Made by a program: the position numbers and the translations under genes | The notes under the pieces: model-generated | The model's input: only the letters and a program-made list of their open reading frames with translations | Databases searched by the model: none | What the model was told of the DNA's origin: nothing | Part shown: piece by piece, positions 40,104 to 48,655 of the stretch | Numbering within the stretch: position 1 is the first letter of the stretch | Layout of the letters: each line of letters opens with the position of its first letter | Assembly (NCBI RefSeq): GCF_005503445.1 | Contig: NZ_SCOH01000019.1 | Coordinates: forward strand, 1 to 64,000 | Direction of reading: 5' to 3' | DNA from: Chitinivorax sp. B | GTDB taxonomy: Bacteria; Pseudomonadota; Gammaproteobacteria; Burkholderiales; SCOH01 | Length of the DNA stretch: 64,000 nt

Positions 40104-41558
40104 TTACATCAGCACCACGTCGAACTGCTCTTGAAAATAGGCTGTTTCGACTTGCAGACTGATCGGCTTACCGATGAAGTCTGCCAGTTGCGCCAGACTT
40201 TGCGACTCTTCGTCAAGAAACATGTCGATCACGCTTTGCGAAGCAAGAATGCGGTACTCCTTCGCATTGTATTGCCGTGCCTCTCGCAAGATTTCCCGCA
40301 GGATTTCATAGCAGACGGTCTGAGCGGTCTTGATCTCACCCCTCCCCTGGCAGGTTGGGCAAGACTCACACAGCTGATGAGCCAGGCTTTCGCGGGTACG
40401 CTTTCGGGTTAACTCCACCAACCCCAAACTGGTGAAACCATTGACGGTCACCTTGGTACGATCTTTCGCCAGCGCCTTTTCCAACTCTGCCAGCACTGAA
40501 TGGCGATGATCATCTGATTCCATATCGATGAAATCGATGATGATGATGCCACCCAAGTTACGCAACCGCAGTTGACGTGCAATCACCTGGGTTGCTTCCA
40601 GGTTGGTCTTGAAGATGGTTTCATCAAAGCTGCGATTACCGACAAAACCGCCAGTATTCACATCGATCGTTGTCAGGGCTTCCGTCTGGTCGATGATCAG
40701 ATATCCGCCAAACTTAAGGTTGACCCGACGTGACAATGCGCGTTCGATTTCCGCCTCGACTCCATATAGCTCAAACAGGGGCCGGTCACCCGTATAGTGC
40801 TGAACTCTCTCAGTTGCATTTTGCACATAGGAGGTAGCAAATTCGGTCATCTTCTGGAAGGTTTCACGCGAATCGACAATAACGCGATCAGTTTCCAGAT
40901 CGACAAAGTCGCGCAGCACGCGAATCGGCAAACTCAAATCCTGATACAGCACAGTTTGCGGTGGAACGCTACGAGATTTCTGGCGGATGTCCTCCCAAAT
41001 ACGGGACAGGTAGTCGATATCAGCCTTCAGCTCTTCGTCACTGGCCGTTTCAGCACTGGTACGAATGATGTAGCCATGACTGGATTCAGGGGGAAGGAGC
41101 GCTTCCAACCGTTCGCGCAGGTGTTCGCGTTCTTCCTCATCGACGATCCGTTGTGAAATACCGATGTGATTCTCTTGTGGCAAATGCACCAGGAAACGAC
41201 CGGCAATGCTGATCTGCGTCGAAAGACGTGCCCCTTTGGTGCCAATGGGATCTTTGATCACCTGCACCAGCACTGCTTGTCCTTCATGCATCAGATGCTC
41301 GATACGTTGCGGCTCCCCCGGTGCCTGTCGCTGCTCAATCACATCGGCAATATGCAAAAATGCCGCGCGTTCCAAGCCAATTTCAATGAAGGCGGACTGC
41401 ATGCCAGGTAATACACGGCGCACTTGGCCAAGATAGATGTTGCCAACCAAGCCGCGCTGCGCGGAACGTTCCAGGTGAATTTCCTGCACCACGCCTTCGG
41501 CCATGGTGGCCACGCGCGTTTCCTGCGGCGTGACATTGATAAGGATGTGTTCTTTCAT
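40104..41558 (-). CDS. rng: Ribonuclease G
   Basis: This 484-residue protein matches RNase G in length (E. coli 489) and lacks the long C-terminal scaffold of RNase E. It opens with ILINVTPQETRVATMAEG, then an S1 RNA-binding part (RGLVGNIYLGQVRRVLPGMQ), the catalytic DNase-I-like part with TIDVNTGGFVG, and the zinc-link CESCPTCQGRG. It processes the 5' end of 16S rRNA and some mRNAs. It is the last gene of the nadD-rsfS-rlmH-maf-rng run, 56 bases after maf. Confidence 0.95.
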   Translation of the reverse strand: MKEHILINVTPQETRVATMAEGVVQEIHLERSAQRGLVGNIYLGQVRRVLPGMQSAFIEIGLERAAFLHIADVIEQRQAPGEPQRIEHLMHEGQAVLVQVIKDPIGTKGARLSTQISIAGRFLVHLPQENHIGISQRIVDEEEREHLRERLEALLPPESSHGYIIRTSAETASDEELKADIDYLSRIWEDIRQKSRSVPPQTVLYQDLSLPIRVLRDFVDLETDRVIVDSRETFQKMTEFATSYVQNATERVQHYTGDRPLFELYGVEAEIERALSRRVNLKFGGYLIIDQTEALTTIDVNTGGFVGNRSFDETIFKTNLEATQVIARQLRLRNLGGIIIIDFIDMESDDHRHSVLAELEKALAKDRTKVTVNGFTSLGLVELTRKRTRESLAHQLCESCPTCQGRGEIKTAQTVCYEILREILREARQYNAKEYRILASQSVIDMFLDEESQSLAQLADFIGKPISLQVETAYFQEQFDVVLM

Positions 41559-41614
41559 GTCGCAAAAACGGCGGGTATGGCCCGCCGCTTTGTTGTGGAT
41601 ACCAGTCCAGACGG

Positions 41615-42208
41615 TTATAGCACGGGGCGCCCAAAATCGGCTAGTAAAGCCGCTGTCTCACACAATGGCAGCCCGACGATACCGGTAAAGCTGCCACGGA
41701 TTTCTTCAACAAAGATACCGGCCAACCCCTGAATACCATAGGCCCCCGCTTTGTCCATCGGTTCCCCGGTATGGACGTAACCGTCAATTTCGTCGTCACT
41801 CAACGAACGAAAACGGACCGTACTCACGGATGTACGGACGATCATTCGCTCTGCATCGCACATTGCGACCGATGTGATCACTTGATGCTCGTTGCCCGAC
41901 AAACGTCGCAAAATTGCTGCCGCATCGGCTGCATCATATGGCTTGCCAATGATCTCGTTCCCCAGTACGACCGTGGTATCAGCCGCTAGCAACGGACGTA
42001 GTGGTAGACCAAACTGGAGTACATGCGACCAGCCGTTCTTCGCTTTTTCACGTGCCAATCGCTCGGTATAGGCGATCGGGGCTTCGTCAGGTAACGGATC
42101 TTCGTTGATATCAGCGCGGATAACCTCAATCGGAATACCCAACTGGGTCAGCAATTCTTTACGGCGCGGGCTGCCGGACGCAAGATAGATTCGACGGTCA
42201 GAGATCAT
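41615..42208 (-). CDS. maf: Maf-family nucleoside triphosphate pyrophosphatase
   Basis: This 197-residue protein starts [20 protein letters not shown], the Maf P-loop-like motif, and has [18 protein letters not shown] and the late [18 protein letters not shown] segment. Maf proteins hydrolyse dTTP/UTP or modified nucleotides for house-cleaning and affect septation. Its start overlaps the rlmH stop by 4 bases. Confidence 0.93.
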   Translation of the reverse strand: MISDRRIYLASGSPRRKELLTQLGIPIEVIRADINEDPLPDEAPIAYTERLAREKAKNGWSHVLQFGLPLRPLLAADTTVVLGNEIIGKPYDAADAAAILRRLSGNEHQVITSVAMCDAERMIVRTSVSTVRFRSLSDDEIDGYVHTGEPMDKAGAYGIQGLAGIFVEEIRGSFTGIVGLPLCETAALLADFGRPVL

Positions 42209-42675
42209 TCTCGATGATAGGGATGGTTGTTGATAATCGACCAGGCACGATAGAGCTGCTCGGCCAGCAACACCCGCACCATGCCATGGGGCATGGTCAT
42301 GGCGGAGAGTTGCAACAGCTTACCAGCCTGTTGTTTGATAGCTGGATCCAGGCCATCAGCACCACCAATCACAAAGGCCACGTCACGCCCTTCGCTCAGC
42401 CATTGTTTCAGGCGCTCGGCCAGTTTGACAGTGGTCCAGTTCTCACCGCGCTCGTCCAGCGCAACCACTAGGCAGCCTGCCGGCAAAGCAGCGCCAATGC
42501 GGGCTTTTTCAGCCGCCATTACTTGGTGAGCAGTTTTGCCCCCCACGCGCTTTTCTGGTTTGATTTCCTTGAGTTCAATACTGCATTCGCGTGGCATGCG
42601 CTTAACATACTCGTTGAAACCCGTGTCGATCCAGTCCGGCTGCTTATGACCAACGGCCAGAATATGCAACTTCAT
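42205..42675 (-). CDS. rlmH: 23S rRNA pseudouridine-1915 N3-methyltransferase RlmH
   Basis: This 156-residue SPOUT methyltransferase has [20 protein letters not shown], the SAM-knot [11 protein letters not shown], and the conserved C-terminus [19 protein letters not shown], then NNHPYHRE. It methylates helix 69 of 23S rRNA on the assembled ribosome. It follows rsfS by 33 bases and overlaps maf. Confidence 0.96.
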   Translation of the reverse strand: MKLHILAVGHKQPDWIDTGFNEYVKRMPRECSIELKEIKPEKRVGGKTAHQVMAAEKARIGAALPAGCLVVALDERGENWTTVKLAERLKQWLSEGRDVAFVIGGADGLDPAIKQQAGKLLQLSAMTMPHGMVRVLLAEQLYRAWSIINNHPYHRE

Positions 42676-42708
42676 TGCATCACCAGATCGATCAACAGTA
42701 AACCGGTT

Positions 42709-43077
42709 TTACTCAGCATGTTGCCAAGCTGCGGTCTTGGGGACATAGGTCGGTTTTTGCCCACCCCACAGTGCTTCCAGGTTGTAGTAATCACGAACAG
42801 CTGGCTGCATGACATGTACCACAATACTGCCCAGATCGACCAACACCCATTCACCGGATTGCTCGCCTTCCACACTCAGCACTTCGCCGCCAGCTTCTTT
42901 GACGTCTTCACGTACATTATTGGCCAGTGCTTTGACTTGGCGATTGGAGTCACCACTTGCCACGATCAGCCATTCAAACATTGATGTCAGCTTGCCAACA
43001 TCCAGTACTACAATATCCTTGGCTTTGACATCTTCCAGGGCTTCGATCGCAATTTTCTTCAATTCTTCAGTATTCAT
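42709..43077 (-). CDS. rsfS: Ribosomal silencing factor RsfS
   Basis: This 122-residue protein is of the Iojap/RsfS family: ALEDVKAKDIVVLDVG, WLIVASGDSNRQVKALANNV, GEQSGEWVLVDLGSIVVHVM and DYYNLEALW. It binds uL14 on the large subunit and blocks subunit joining in starvation. It begins 3 bases after nadD. Confidence 0.95.
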   Translation of the reverse strand: MNTEELKKIAIEALEDVKAKDIVVLDVGKLTSMFEWLIVASGDSNRQVKALANNVREDVKEAGGEVLSVEGEQSGEWVLVDLGSIVVHVMQPAVRDYYNLEALWGGQKPTYVPKTAAWQHAE

Positions 43078-43080
43078 GCA

Positions 43081-43746
43081 TTACTCAACATACAGGGAAT
43101 GTTCTTCAATGTAGCGCAATACGACATCCGGCAACAGATAACGTGGGCTGCGCCCGTTTTGTACCATGCGTCGGATGGCAGTGGACGAGATATCCAACTG
43201 CGTCACCGTCAGCGCCATCACCCGACCAGCTGGCGATTCGGTCAATGCCAATACATCATGGCAGACGCGATTTTCGTACTCCTGCAGCAACACTGCAGGC
43301 ATCGCATCCTGCCAGGCATCAGACAGCAAACCAGGGCGATGGGCGACCACGATATGCGCCAGCTCAAACAGCTCACGCCAGCGATGCCAACCCGTCAAAC
43401 CCACAAAAGCATCCGCCCCAGTCAACAGTACCAAAGGTTGCACCGGGCCATATGCACCGCGTAACTCCGCCAGTGTATCGACTGTGTAGCAATAGCCATT
43501 TCGAACGATCTCTCGCTCATCCAGCACAATCGATGCATGTCCTTGCACCGCGAGTCGCGCCATTTGTGCACGCTGCTCAGGCGATACCACCGGAGCTGCA
43601 CGGTGTGGTGGCGTGCCGGTAGGAATCAAGTGCAAGCGCTTCAAACCCAAGGCATCAATCAGCTCTTGAGCAATACGCAGGTGGCCGAAATGAATAGGAT
43701 TGAAGGTGCCGCCGAAAATACCAACAGGGTGTAAAGGCGTAGGCAT
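43081..43746 (-). CDS. nadD: Nicotinate-nucleotide adenylyltransferase
   Basis: This 221-residue nucleotidyltransferase has GIFGGTFNPIHFGHLRIAQE, including the HxGH catalytic motif, and the C-terminal ISSTAIRRMVQNGRSPRYLL. It makes deamido-NAD in NAD synthesis. It is the first gene of the housekeeping operon. Upstream are 332 non-coding bases. Confidence 0.96.
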   Translation of the reverse strand: MPTPLHPVGIFGGTFNPIHFGHLRIAQELIDALGLKRLHLIPTGTPPHRAAPVVSPEQRAQMARLAVQGHASIVLDEREIVRNGYCYTVDTLAELRGAYGPVQPLVLLTGADAFVGLTGWHRWRELFELAHIVVAHRPGLLSDAWQDAMPAVLLQEYENRVCHDVLALTESPAGRVMALTVTQLDISSTAIRRMVQNGRSPRYLLPDVVLRYIEEHSLYVE

Positions 43747-44078
43747 GACGCGATTATAACCGAGTCAAGGACTTCCGACGGTACGTTCGTCGATCAGGAT
43801 CAACTTGAAAACTTGCAGATGTATGCATAATTCCACCAAATGGCTGAAATACCTCAGCGATAAGTCGAACCTATTTCAGATCATTTCCGACCTTTGGTGG
43901 GGTTATTTTCCGACCTTTGGCTGATAGCCGTTATCAGTCGGCCCTGCCTACAATCGGCGCCCACATTGAAATCGTTCACATGAAATCGAATATGCGGCTA
44001 ATGAAAAATTTATTTAGAAACCAGGTCGGATTCCGGCCCGATTTGACAGTACGCGCCACCAGCCTTTGAACGACCGCC
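43747..44078. other. Divergent intergenic region, nadD / Lrp-family regulator
   Basis: 332 bases without a gene. It holds the promoters for nadD (minus) and the regulator (plus). The only structure I see is the direct repeat listed next. Confidence 0.5.
43884..43920 (+). repeat. 14-base direct repeat, 23-base spacing
   Basis: TTTCCGACCTTTGG occurs at 43884-43897 and again at 43907-43920, start to start 23 bases, roughly two helix turns. It lies upstream of the Lrp-family gene and could be a tandem operator. Confidence 0.5.
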
Positions 44079-44558
44079 ATGATGAGTAAGACCACTCTCG
44101 ATAACTATGATCTACAACTCCTTACCCTACTTCAGGAAAATGGGCGGCTAACCCAGTATGAACTTGCTCAGCACGTGGCTTTATCGCCATCTGCCTGCTA
44201 TCGCCGTGTTCAGCGCTTACGCGAACTTGAGGTGATTCAACGAGATGTTGTCTTGATCAATCCGGATGAGGTTGGTCAGAAAATGCGCATGGTGCTCCAA
44301 GTTAGTCTTGCACATGAGCAAACTCACTTGCAGCAGCACTTTCACCGCGTCGTTCGCGAATCCCCGGAGGTACTGGAATGCTATAACGTTACTGGCAGCG
44401 CCGACTACGTATTGATTGTCAGCGTGCCAGACATGGCTGCCTTCAACATTTTTTCGCAGCGTGTATTGCTCTCCAACGCCAACATCCGTGAATTTGAGAC
44501 AATGGTGGTGATCAGCACCATCAAATACTCCACGACCATTCCCATTGCGCAAACCTGA
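44079..44558 (+). CDS. Lrp/AsnC-family transcriptional regulator
   Basis: This 159-residue protein has an N-terminal helix-turn-helix (LQLLTLLQENGRLTQYELA, LSPSACYRRVQRLRELEVI) and a RAM domain with LECYNVTGSADYVLIVSVPD. It is more divergent from E. coli Lrp than the copy at 18504. Two in-frame ATG codons (44079, 44082) are adjacent. It runs tail-to-tail with the four-gene operon ending at 44565, with 6 bases between. Lrp-family proteins sense amino acids, so control of that operon is plausible but not shown. Confidence 0.88.
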   Translation: MMSKTTLDNYDLQLLTLLQENGRLTQYELAQHVALSPSACYRRVQRLRELEVIQRDVVLINPDEVGQKMRMVLQVSLAHEQTHLQQHFHRVVRESPEVLECYNVTGSADYVLIVSVPDMAAFNIFSQRVLLSNANIREFETMVVISTIKYSTTIPIAQT

Positions 44559-44564
44559 CGTGAG

Positions 44565-45221
44565 CTAGGCAACGTCAAATTTAGCATGCAGCCGGTTCGC
44601 CAAATCCAGCTCGACGACATCCCCTGACTGCAATCGGCCAACGCCTTCAGGTGTCCCAGTAAAAATCAGATCACCTGGGCTTAGTGAAAATACCGTACTG
44701 AGATAGGCAATCAGATAAGAAATGTTGAACAGCATCAGCCGCGTATCACCTTGCTGTTTGATTTCGCCGTTCTGACGCATCCGGAATTGACAATGACCCG
44801 GATCGGGCAGCTCAGCTGCTGGCAAAAAATGAGAAACACAGGCTGCCCCGTCAAAACCTTTAGCCAGGGTCCATGGAAGCCCTTTCGCTTTGGCTTGTGA
44901 TTGGATATCCCGCGCCGTGAGATCCAGGCCAATGCCATATCCCGCAATGTGCGCCAAAGCATCATCAGGTGCAATATGCTTACCACCCTTGCCAATCAAC
45001 AGCACCAGTTCCGTTTCATAGTGTACATCTGCCGAAAAGGTTGGCAACACGATAGATTCGCCATCTGAATTGATTGCCGAAGTCGGCTTCAAAAATACCA
45101 GTGGCTTTTCTTCGATCTGGTTTCCCAGCTCTGCGGCATGTGCCGCATAGTTACGACCGATACAGAAGATGTTGGCTACCACAACCGCCTGACCATCATG
45201 TTGCATATAGACTTGTTTCAT
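44565..45221 (-). CDS. Fumarylacetoacetase-family hydrolase (acylpyruvase type)
   Basis: This 218-residue protein has the FAH fold: IFCIGRNYAAHAAELGNQ, KPTSAIN, the metal-binding YETELVLLIGK, GIGLDLTARDIQSQAKAKG, the AKGFDGAACVSHFLP lysine region and IFTGTPEGVGRLQSGD. Small single-domain members hydrolyse acylpyruvates (2,4-diketo acids) or related compounds with Mg2+. It is the last gene of an operon with an amino-acid-dioxygenase-like protein. Cleavage of a 2,4-dioxo acid derived from an oxidised amino acid would fit, by inference. Confidence 0.87.
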   Translation of the reverse strand: MKQVYMQHDGQAVVVANIFCIGRNYAAHAAELGNQIEEKPLVFLKPTSAINSDGESIVLPTFSADVHYETELVLLIGKGGKHIAPDDALAHIAGYGIGLDLTARDIQSQAKAKGLPWTLAKGFDGAACVSHFLPAAELPDPGHCQFRMRQNGEIKQQGDTRLMLFNISYLIAYLSTVFSLSPGDLIFTGTPEGVGRLQSGDVVELDLANRLHAKFDVA

Positions 45222-45236
45222 TACGCCCCCTTTTTA

Positions 45237-45272
45237 CATCCAGAACTGGCCAATACAGGCCCGTTCTGGATG
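45237..45272 (-). other. Intercistronic hairpin
   Basis: CATCCAGAAC (45237-45246) and GTTCTGGATG (45263-45272) are exact inverse complements. On the minus-strand transcript the hairpin is followed by TAAAAAGGGGG and the ATG of the hydrolase, not by a T-run, so an mRNA-stability or translation element fits better than a terminator. Confidence 0.45.
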
Positions 45273-45285
45273 ATCATTGACACAA

Positions 45286-46281
45286 TCAACCAGCTTTCAC
45301 ACCGTTGACAATGTTCTGCAGTCGCTGATGTTGCAACGCCAACCACACGGTTCCCAACGCATCACGACGCATGTCCACGTATGCAGCATCCGAGTGGTAG
45401 GCATTGTGCGGGTTGATGACCAATCGCTCATGCAACCAGGGAGCACGTTCACGCCATGCGGCGATCAACGGATGGTCACTCGGCGGCTCTTGTGGCAATA
45501 CGTCCAATGATGCACGGAAATATGGATTGGCCTGCATGTGCTCATACAGATCATCCAGGGAACGCAGAATCTTGCCGCGTGCAGTATTCACCAGAATGCC
45601 ATCTGACCGCATGGCAGCCAGGAAACGTTGATCAATCAATCCTGTCGTTTCCGGGGTCAATGGGCAATGTAGCGAAACCACGTCGCAAGCTGATAACAGC
45701 TCGTCCAATTGTGACACACGTTGTACACCCAGCACTTTTTCCGTACCAGCCGGTACCACCGGATCATATGCCATTACCTGGAAACCCAGGGCTCGAAGAC
45801 GCAACGCAGTAGCTGCACCAATCCGGCCGATACCAACCAGGCCAACTTTGCAGGCACGGGAACGCAGGGACCGTAACGAATTCTCCTGCCAGGTTTTGCC
45901 ATAACTACGCGCCAATGCATCATGCCTGCCAATATTGCGGGTCATCGACAGAATCATGGCAACGGCACTATCTGCCACCTCTTCCGTACAATAGGAAGGA
46001 TTGTTTGCAAAAGGGATACCACGACGCGCCAGAGCATCCCCATCCACCTGGTCATATCCAACACCATAACGCACGACGATTCGGCATTTCCTCAAGCGGC
46101 TGGCAGTGCAGTCGGTGAGCTTGGCGTGCCATACCAATAAGGCATCCACTTCGGCCAGATCCTGCTCGTTGAAGTCATATTCGTTCAGCGAATTGAAGAA
46201 GCGGAAGGTCATGCCATTTTCTTCAAATTCCTGCTCGATCGGGCCCAGGCTGGTAATTCTGTCTGTAATTCCAATAATCAT
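45286..46281 (-). CDS. D-isomer-specific 2-hydroxyacid dehydrogenase (CtBP-like)
   Basis: This 331-residue enzyme has an NAD Rossmann motif GLVGIGRIGAATALRLRALG. Catalytic residues are visible: Arg in NTARGKIL, Glu in LDVLPQEPP and His in INPHNAYHS. YGVGYDQVDGDALARRGI and FANNPSYCTEEVADSAVAMI place it near the C-terminal-binding-protein branch. It would interconvert a 2-oxo acid and a D-2-hydroxy acid. It follows the permease by 18 bases. Its substrate is presumably the carbon skeleton handled by the operon. Confidence 0.88.
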   Translation of the reverse strand: MIIGITDRITSLGPIEQEFEENGMTFRFFNSLNEYDFNEQDLAEVDALLVWHAKLTDCTASRLRKCRIVVRYGVGYDQVDGDALARRGIPFANNPSYCTEEVADSAVAMILSMTRNIGRHDALARSYGKTWQENSLRSLRSRACKVGLVGIGRIGAATALRLRALGFQVMAYDPVVPAGTEKVLGVQRVSQLDELLSACDVVSLHCPLTPETTGLIDQRFLAAMRSDGILVNTARGKILRSLDDLYEHMQANPYFRASLDVLPQEPPSDHPLIAAWRERAPWLHERLVINPHNAYHSDAAYVDMRRDALGTVWLALQHQRLQNIVNGVKAG

Positions 46282-46299
46282 TTCTGTCTTTCAACACAC

Positions 46300-47301
46300 T
46301 TAATTCGATATGACCCGTAGCCGGCTATTGGCCAGCAACCGACTATTGACCAACACCGGGAGCAACATCAATGCACCGCCGAGTAGAAAAGCCGCGGCCA
46401 CAGCCAATAACAGGCGCCCCAGCAATACACCGCTCCAATGCGCACCCAAGGCCATCATCAGTAGCGTCTCTTCGATCAAACCATGTGCCAACCCCATGAA
46501 TGTCATGGTGACAAGAATGTCACGACGGGTGAATGCACGCTGTTTCAGCTCGTTCATCATCAATGCCCCACCGTATGAAATCCCGGCAATCATTCCAATT
46601 ACATTGAAACTGGTGGTTTTCTGATCAGTCTTTAACAATGCATTCAATGGCCACATAACGTACTCCAGCAGCACATCAACCCGCAGCAGACGCAGTATTT
46701 TCATCAGCAGAATCAATGCCAGCACGATGAAATAGATCATGAACAGATTACGTACCTCACCCAATGCCCAGTCAGCCCATCCTGTTGCCGGCCCTTGCGC
46801 TGACAATGCAGGCAACGGTGCAATTGTCTGAAACAAGCCAAGCGACGCGTAGACCTTGGTCAACACCCAACCGGTCACGATTGCTCCGAAGAAGCGCAAG
46901 CAGCCCATATACATCACACGAATGCCAACCAGCTGGGTTACTCGCAACTCCATTGGAAAGGAGTGAGCGACCAGCACCATGGTCATCAGTACTGTTACCT
47001 GCGATACAGTTAATTGCAGATCGCCGGCATGTGACAAAAACACCAGAAAGGCAGAATACAGGTTGCCAACCAGTGCCGATGCCCACACGATGCCAGCTTC
47101 GGGCGGCAGCCCAACCCAAGTCATAAAGGGACTGAGCCCCTGATTGATCCAGACATTCAGACCCATCAAGTGAAATATCCGCACCAAAATCACAACAGGG
47201 ACCGTGATTTTGATCAGTGGCAAGCTAGCCGACCAAGCCTCTTTCAGCAATGCATACGTGGCAGCACGCCAATCCAATCCGCTTCTGTTCATCTCATTCA
47301 T
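46300..47301 (-). CDS. Nucleoside-recognition (Gate) domain membrane protein
   Basis: This 333-residue protein has about eight to ten hydrophobic helices. Two Gate-like halves are seen (ITVPVVILVRIFHLMGLNVW, SALVGNLYSAFLVFLSHAGD; GMIAGISYGGALMMNELKQ, TFMGLAHGLIEETLLMMAL). Gate proteins are thought to transport nucleosides or other small molecules; many are uncharacterised. It overlaps the dioxygenase gene by 8 bases, so import or export of that enzyme's substrate or product is a reasonable guess. Confidence 0.8.
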   Translation of the reverse strand: MNEMNRSGLDWRAATYALLKEAWSASLPLIKITVPVVILVRIFHLMGLNVWINQGLSPFMTWVGLPPEAGIVWASALVGNLYSAFLVFLSHAGDLQLTVSQVTVLMTMVLVAHSFPMELRVTQLVGIRVMYMGCLRFFGAIVTGWVLTKVYASLGLFQTIAPLPALSAQGPATGWADWALGEVRNLFMIYFIVLALILLMKILRLLRVDVLLEYVMWPLNALLKTDQKTTSFNVIGMIAGISYGGALMMNELKQRAFTRRDILVTMTFMGLAHGLIEETLLMMALGAHWSGVLLGRLLLAVAAAFLLGGALMLLPVLVNSRLLANSRLRVISN

Positions 47302-48040
47302 CCAACAGGTTGTAATCGATCACCATAACGTCACGGTAACCCGCCTTTTCAGGTGATACTGGTAAAACCGGAGTCACTGCATGCATCACAACTTCGTCCG
47401 CCATCAAGATGCTGTCCATCGGTTTCTCCAAGGTCACTTCCGCGATTTCCCGTTTATCGTTGCTATAAATCTTCGATACCCCACCCATTACCGCTTCCCT
47501 GGCTATTAAGTGCATGCTGATAAACTTGTGCCCATCACGATGAATACCTTCTGGTGTTGGCAGCCCACTTTGTTGTGATGACGCCAAAATACGGAATTGA
47601 TGAACAGTGATATCCCATCTCCTGGAAGTCACACTAAATGTTTGCCTTAAATGATCAAGGCTAGTATCGATTACATATTGCAGAAATCTATTTCTATAGG
47701 TCAAATCATGCATCGGTTCAAATACTCGATTAATACCACCAGCATAGGTATTAATATTTTTACCTTGGAAAAAGGTATTATTCTCAGACCGCTGCAGACT
47801 ACCTGTCGCTTCATCCAGTACAAACCGTCCAAATCTACGCTGCCGAAAGGTCGCACCACCTTGCATGTATGGGTCAACAGGCAGATCATCCCAAGTTCTT
47901 GCCAAGGCTTGCCAGTGTCGAATTACTGATGACGGGATCAGCCATTCATTGTGTTTGATGATTTGAAATCCATTGGCTTGAAGTGATTCCTGCCCGTCAT
48001 CAAAATTAATTACATTGACATCCAGATTTGTTGTTCTCAT
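47294..48040 (-). CDS. 2OG-Fe(II) dioxygenase, amino-acid hydroxylase (IDO-like) family
   Basis: This 248-residue protein matches the PF10014 family, which includes bacterial L-isoleucine 4-hydroxylase and related free amino-acid hydroxylases. Candidate ligands are HRD in TPEGIHRDGHKFISMHL, the late His in EVVMHAVTPV and the 2-oxoglutarate Arg in GYRDVMVIDYN. GGATFRQRRFGRFVLDE near the N-terminus is also typical. It is the first gene of the operon with a permease, dehydrogenase and FAH-type hydrolase. The exact amino acid and position hydroxylated are not readable from sequence. Confidence 0.85.
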   Translation of the reverse strand: MRTTNLDVNVINFDDGQESLQANGFQIIKHNEWLIPSSVIRHWQALARTWDDLPVDPYMQGGATFRQRRFGRFVLDEATGSLQRSENNTFFQGKNINTYAGGINRVFEPMHDLTYRNRFLQYVIDTSLDHLRQTFSVTSRRWDITVHQFRILASSQQSGLPTPEGIHRDGHKFISMHLIAREAVMGGVSKIYSNDKREIAEVTLEKPMDSILMADEVVMHAVTPVLPVSPEKAGYRDVMVIDYNLLDE

Positions 48041-48460
48041 TCGCTTCTCCCATATTCTTCATAGCCTCCAGCCTTTCTTCCTGATTGAAGCGCCATTTCC
48101 ATATTGATCAATATGAATTAGCTTTTATTTAACAGGGAATTTTCTAATTATTTATAACGATTTTCGCCTATTCGAATTCAATTTTTATCATAAAAAGCGG
48201 CATATTTTCTTATTTCAGGATTCTTGAGGATGGGAAACGCATGAATTTTTATCGACATGCCAACAGCAAGCGAAATGCATAATGCGCTAGTGCAAAAGTA
48301 GTTATTAATAAGCAGTCAGTAGGCGGATGTAGCTGAAGGGAAGGCAGGAGACTGCAGGTGAGACGAAAACGTTACTCAAACCGTGGAGAGCAAGTGTGCT
48401 GATTGTCAGCGAAATCAGACAACTGGAATGATTCTGATCGGGAGTGGTTAACCTGTGCTA
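48041..48460. other. Intergenic, AT-rich, no gene
   Basis: 420 bases upstream of the dioxygenase operon. The first 170 bases are strongly AT-rich and probably hold its promoter. I see no coding frame. Confidence 0.5.
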
Positions 48461-48573
48461 AGAGCCGCTAACAAAACCCTTCTGGTGTTGTTGTGCAAAC
48501 TCGTCGTACGCTCGTACTGCCTTTGTTTGCGCGCCTAACCAGAACCACTTCGCTGGGTTTTGTTAGCGGCTCT
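48461..48573. mobile_element. 113-bp palindromic MITE-like element
   Basis: The ends AGAGCCGCTAACAAAACCC (48461-48479) and its exact complement (48555-48573) form 19-bp terminal inverted repeats. The inner sequence is also partly palindromic (TTCTGGT ... ACCAGAA, GCAAAC ... GTTTGC), so the whole could fold into one long hairpin. There is no coding capacity. Flanks read CTA on the left and AAG on the right, so a target duplication is not clear. It lies 82 bases downstream of the leuA stop. Confidence 0.6.
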
Positions 48574-48655
48574 AAGTCAGGTAATTGGAAGAAACGTTAG
48601 CGGAAATTAACATAGCAAGAATGGGCGAACCAGGTCCGCCCCCCTCGTTCATTCT

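Noticed and set aside
45237-45272. Terminator between the dehydrogenase and the FAH hydrolase
   Set aside because: The hairpin is real, but the transcript continues into A-rich sequence and a ribosome site rather than a T-run.
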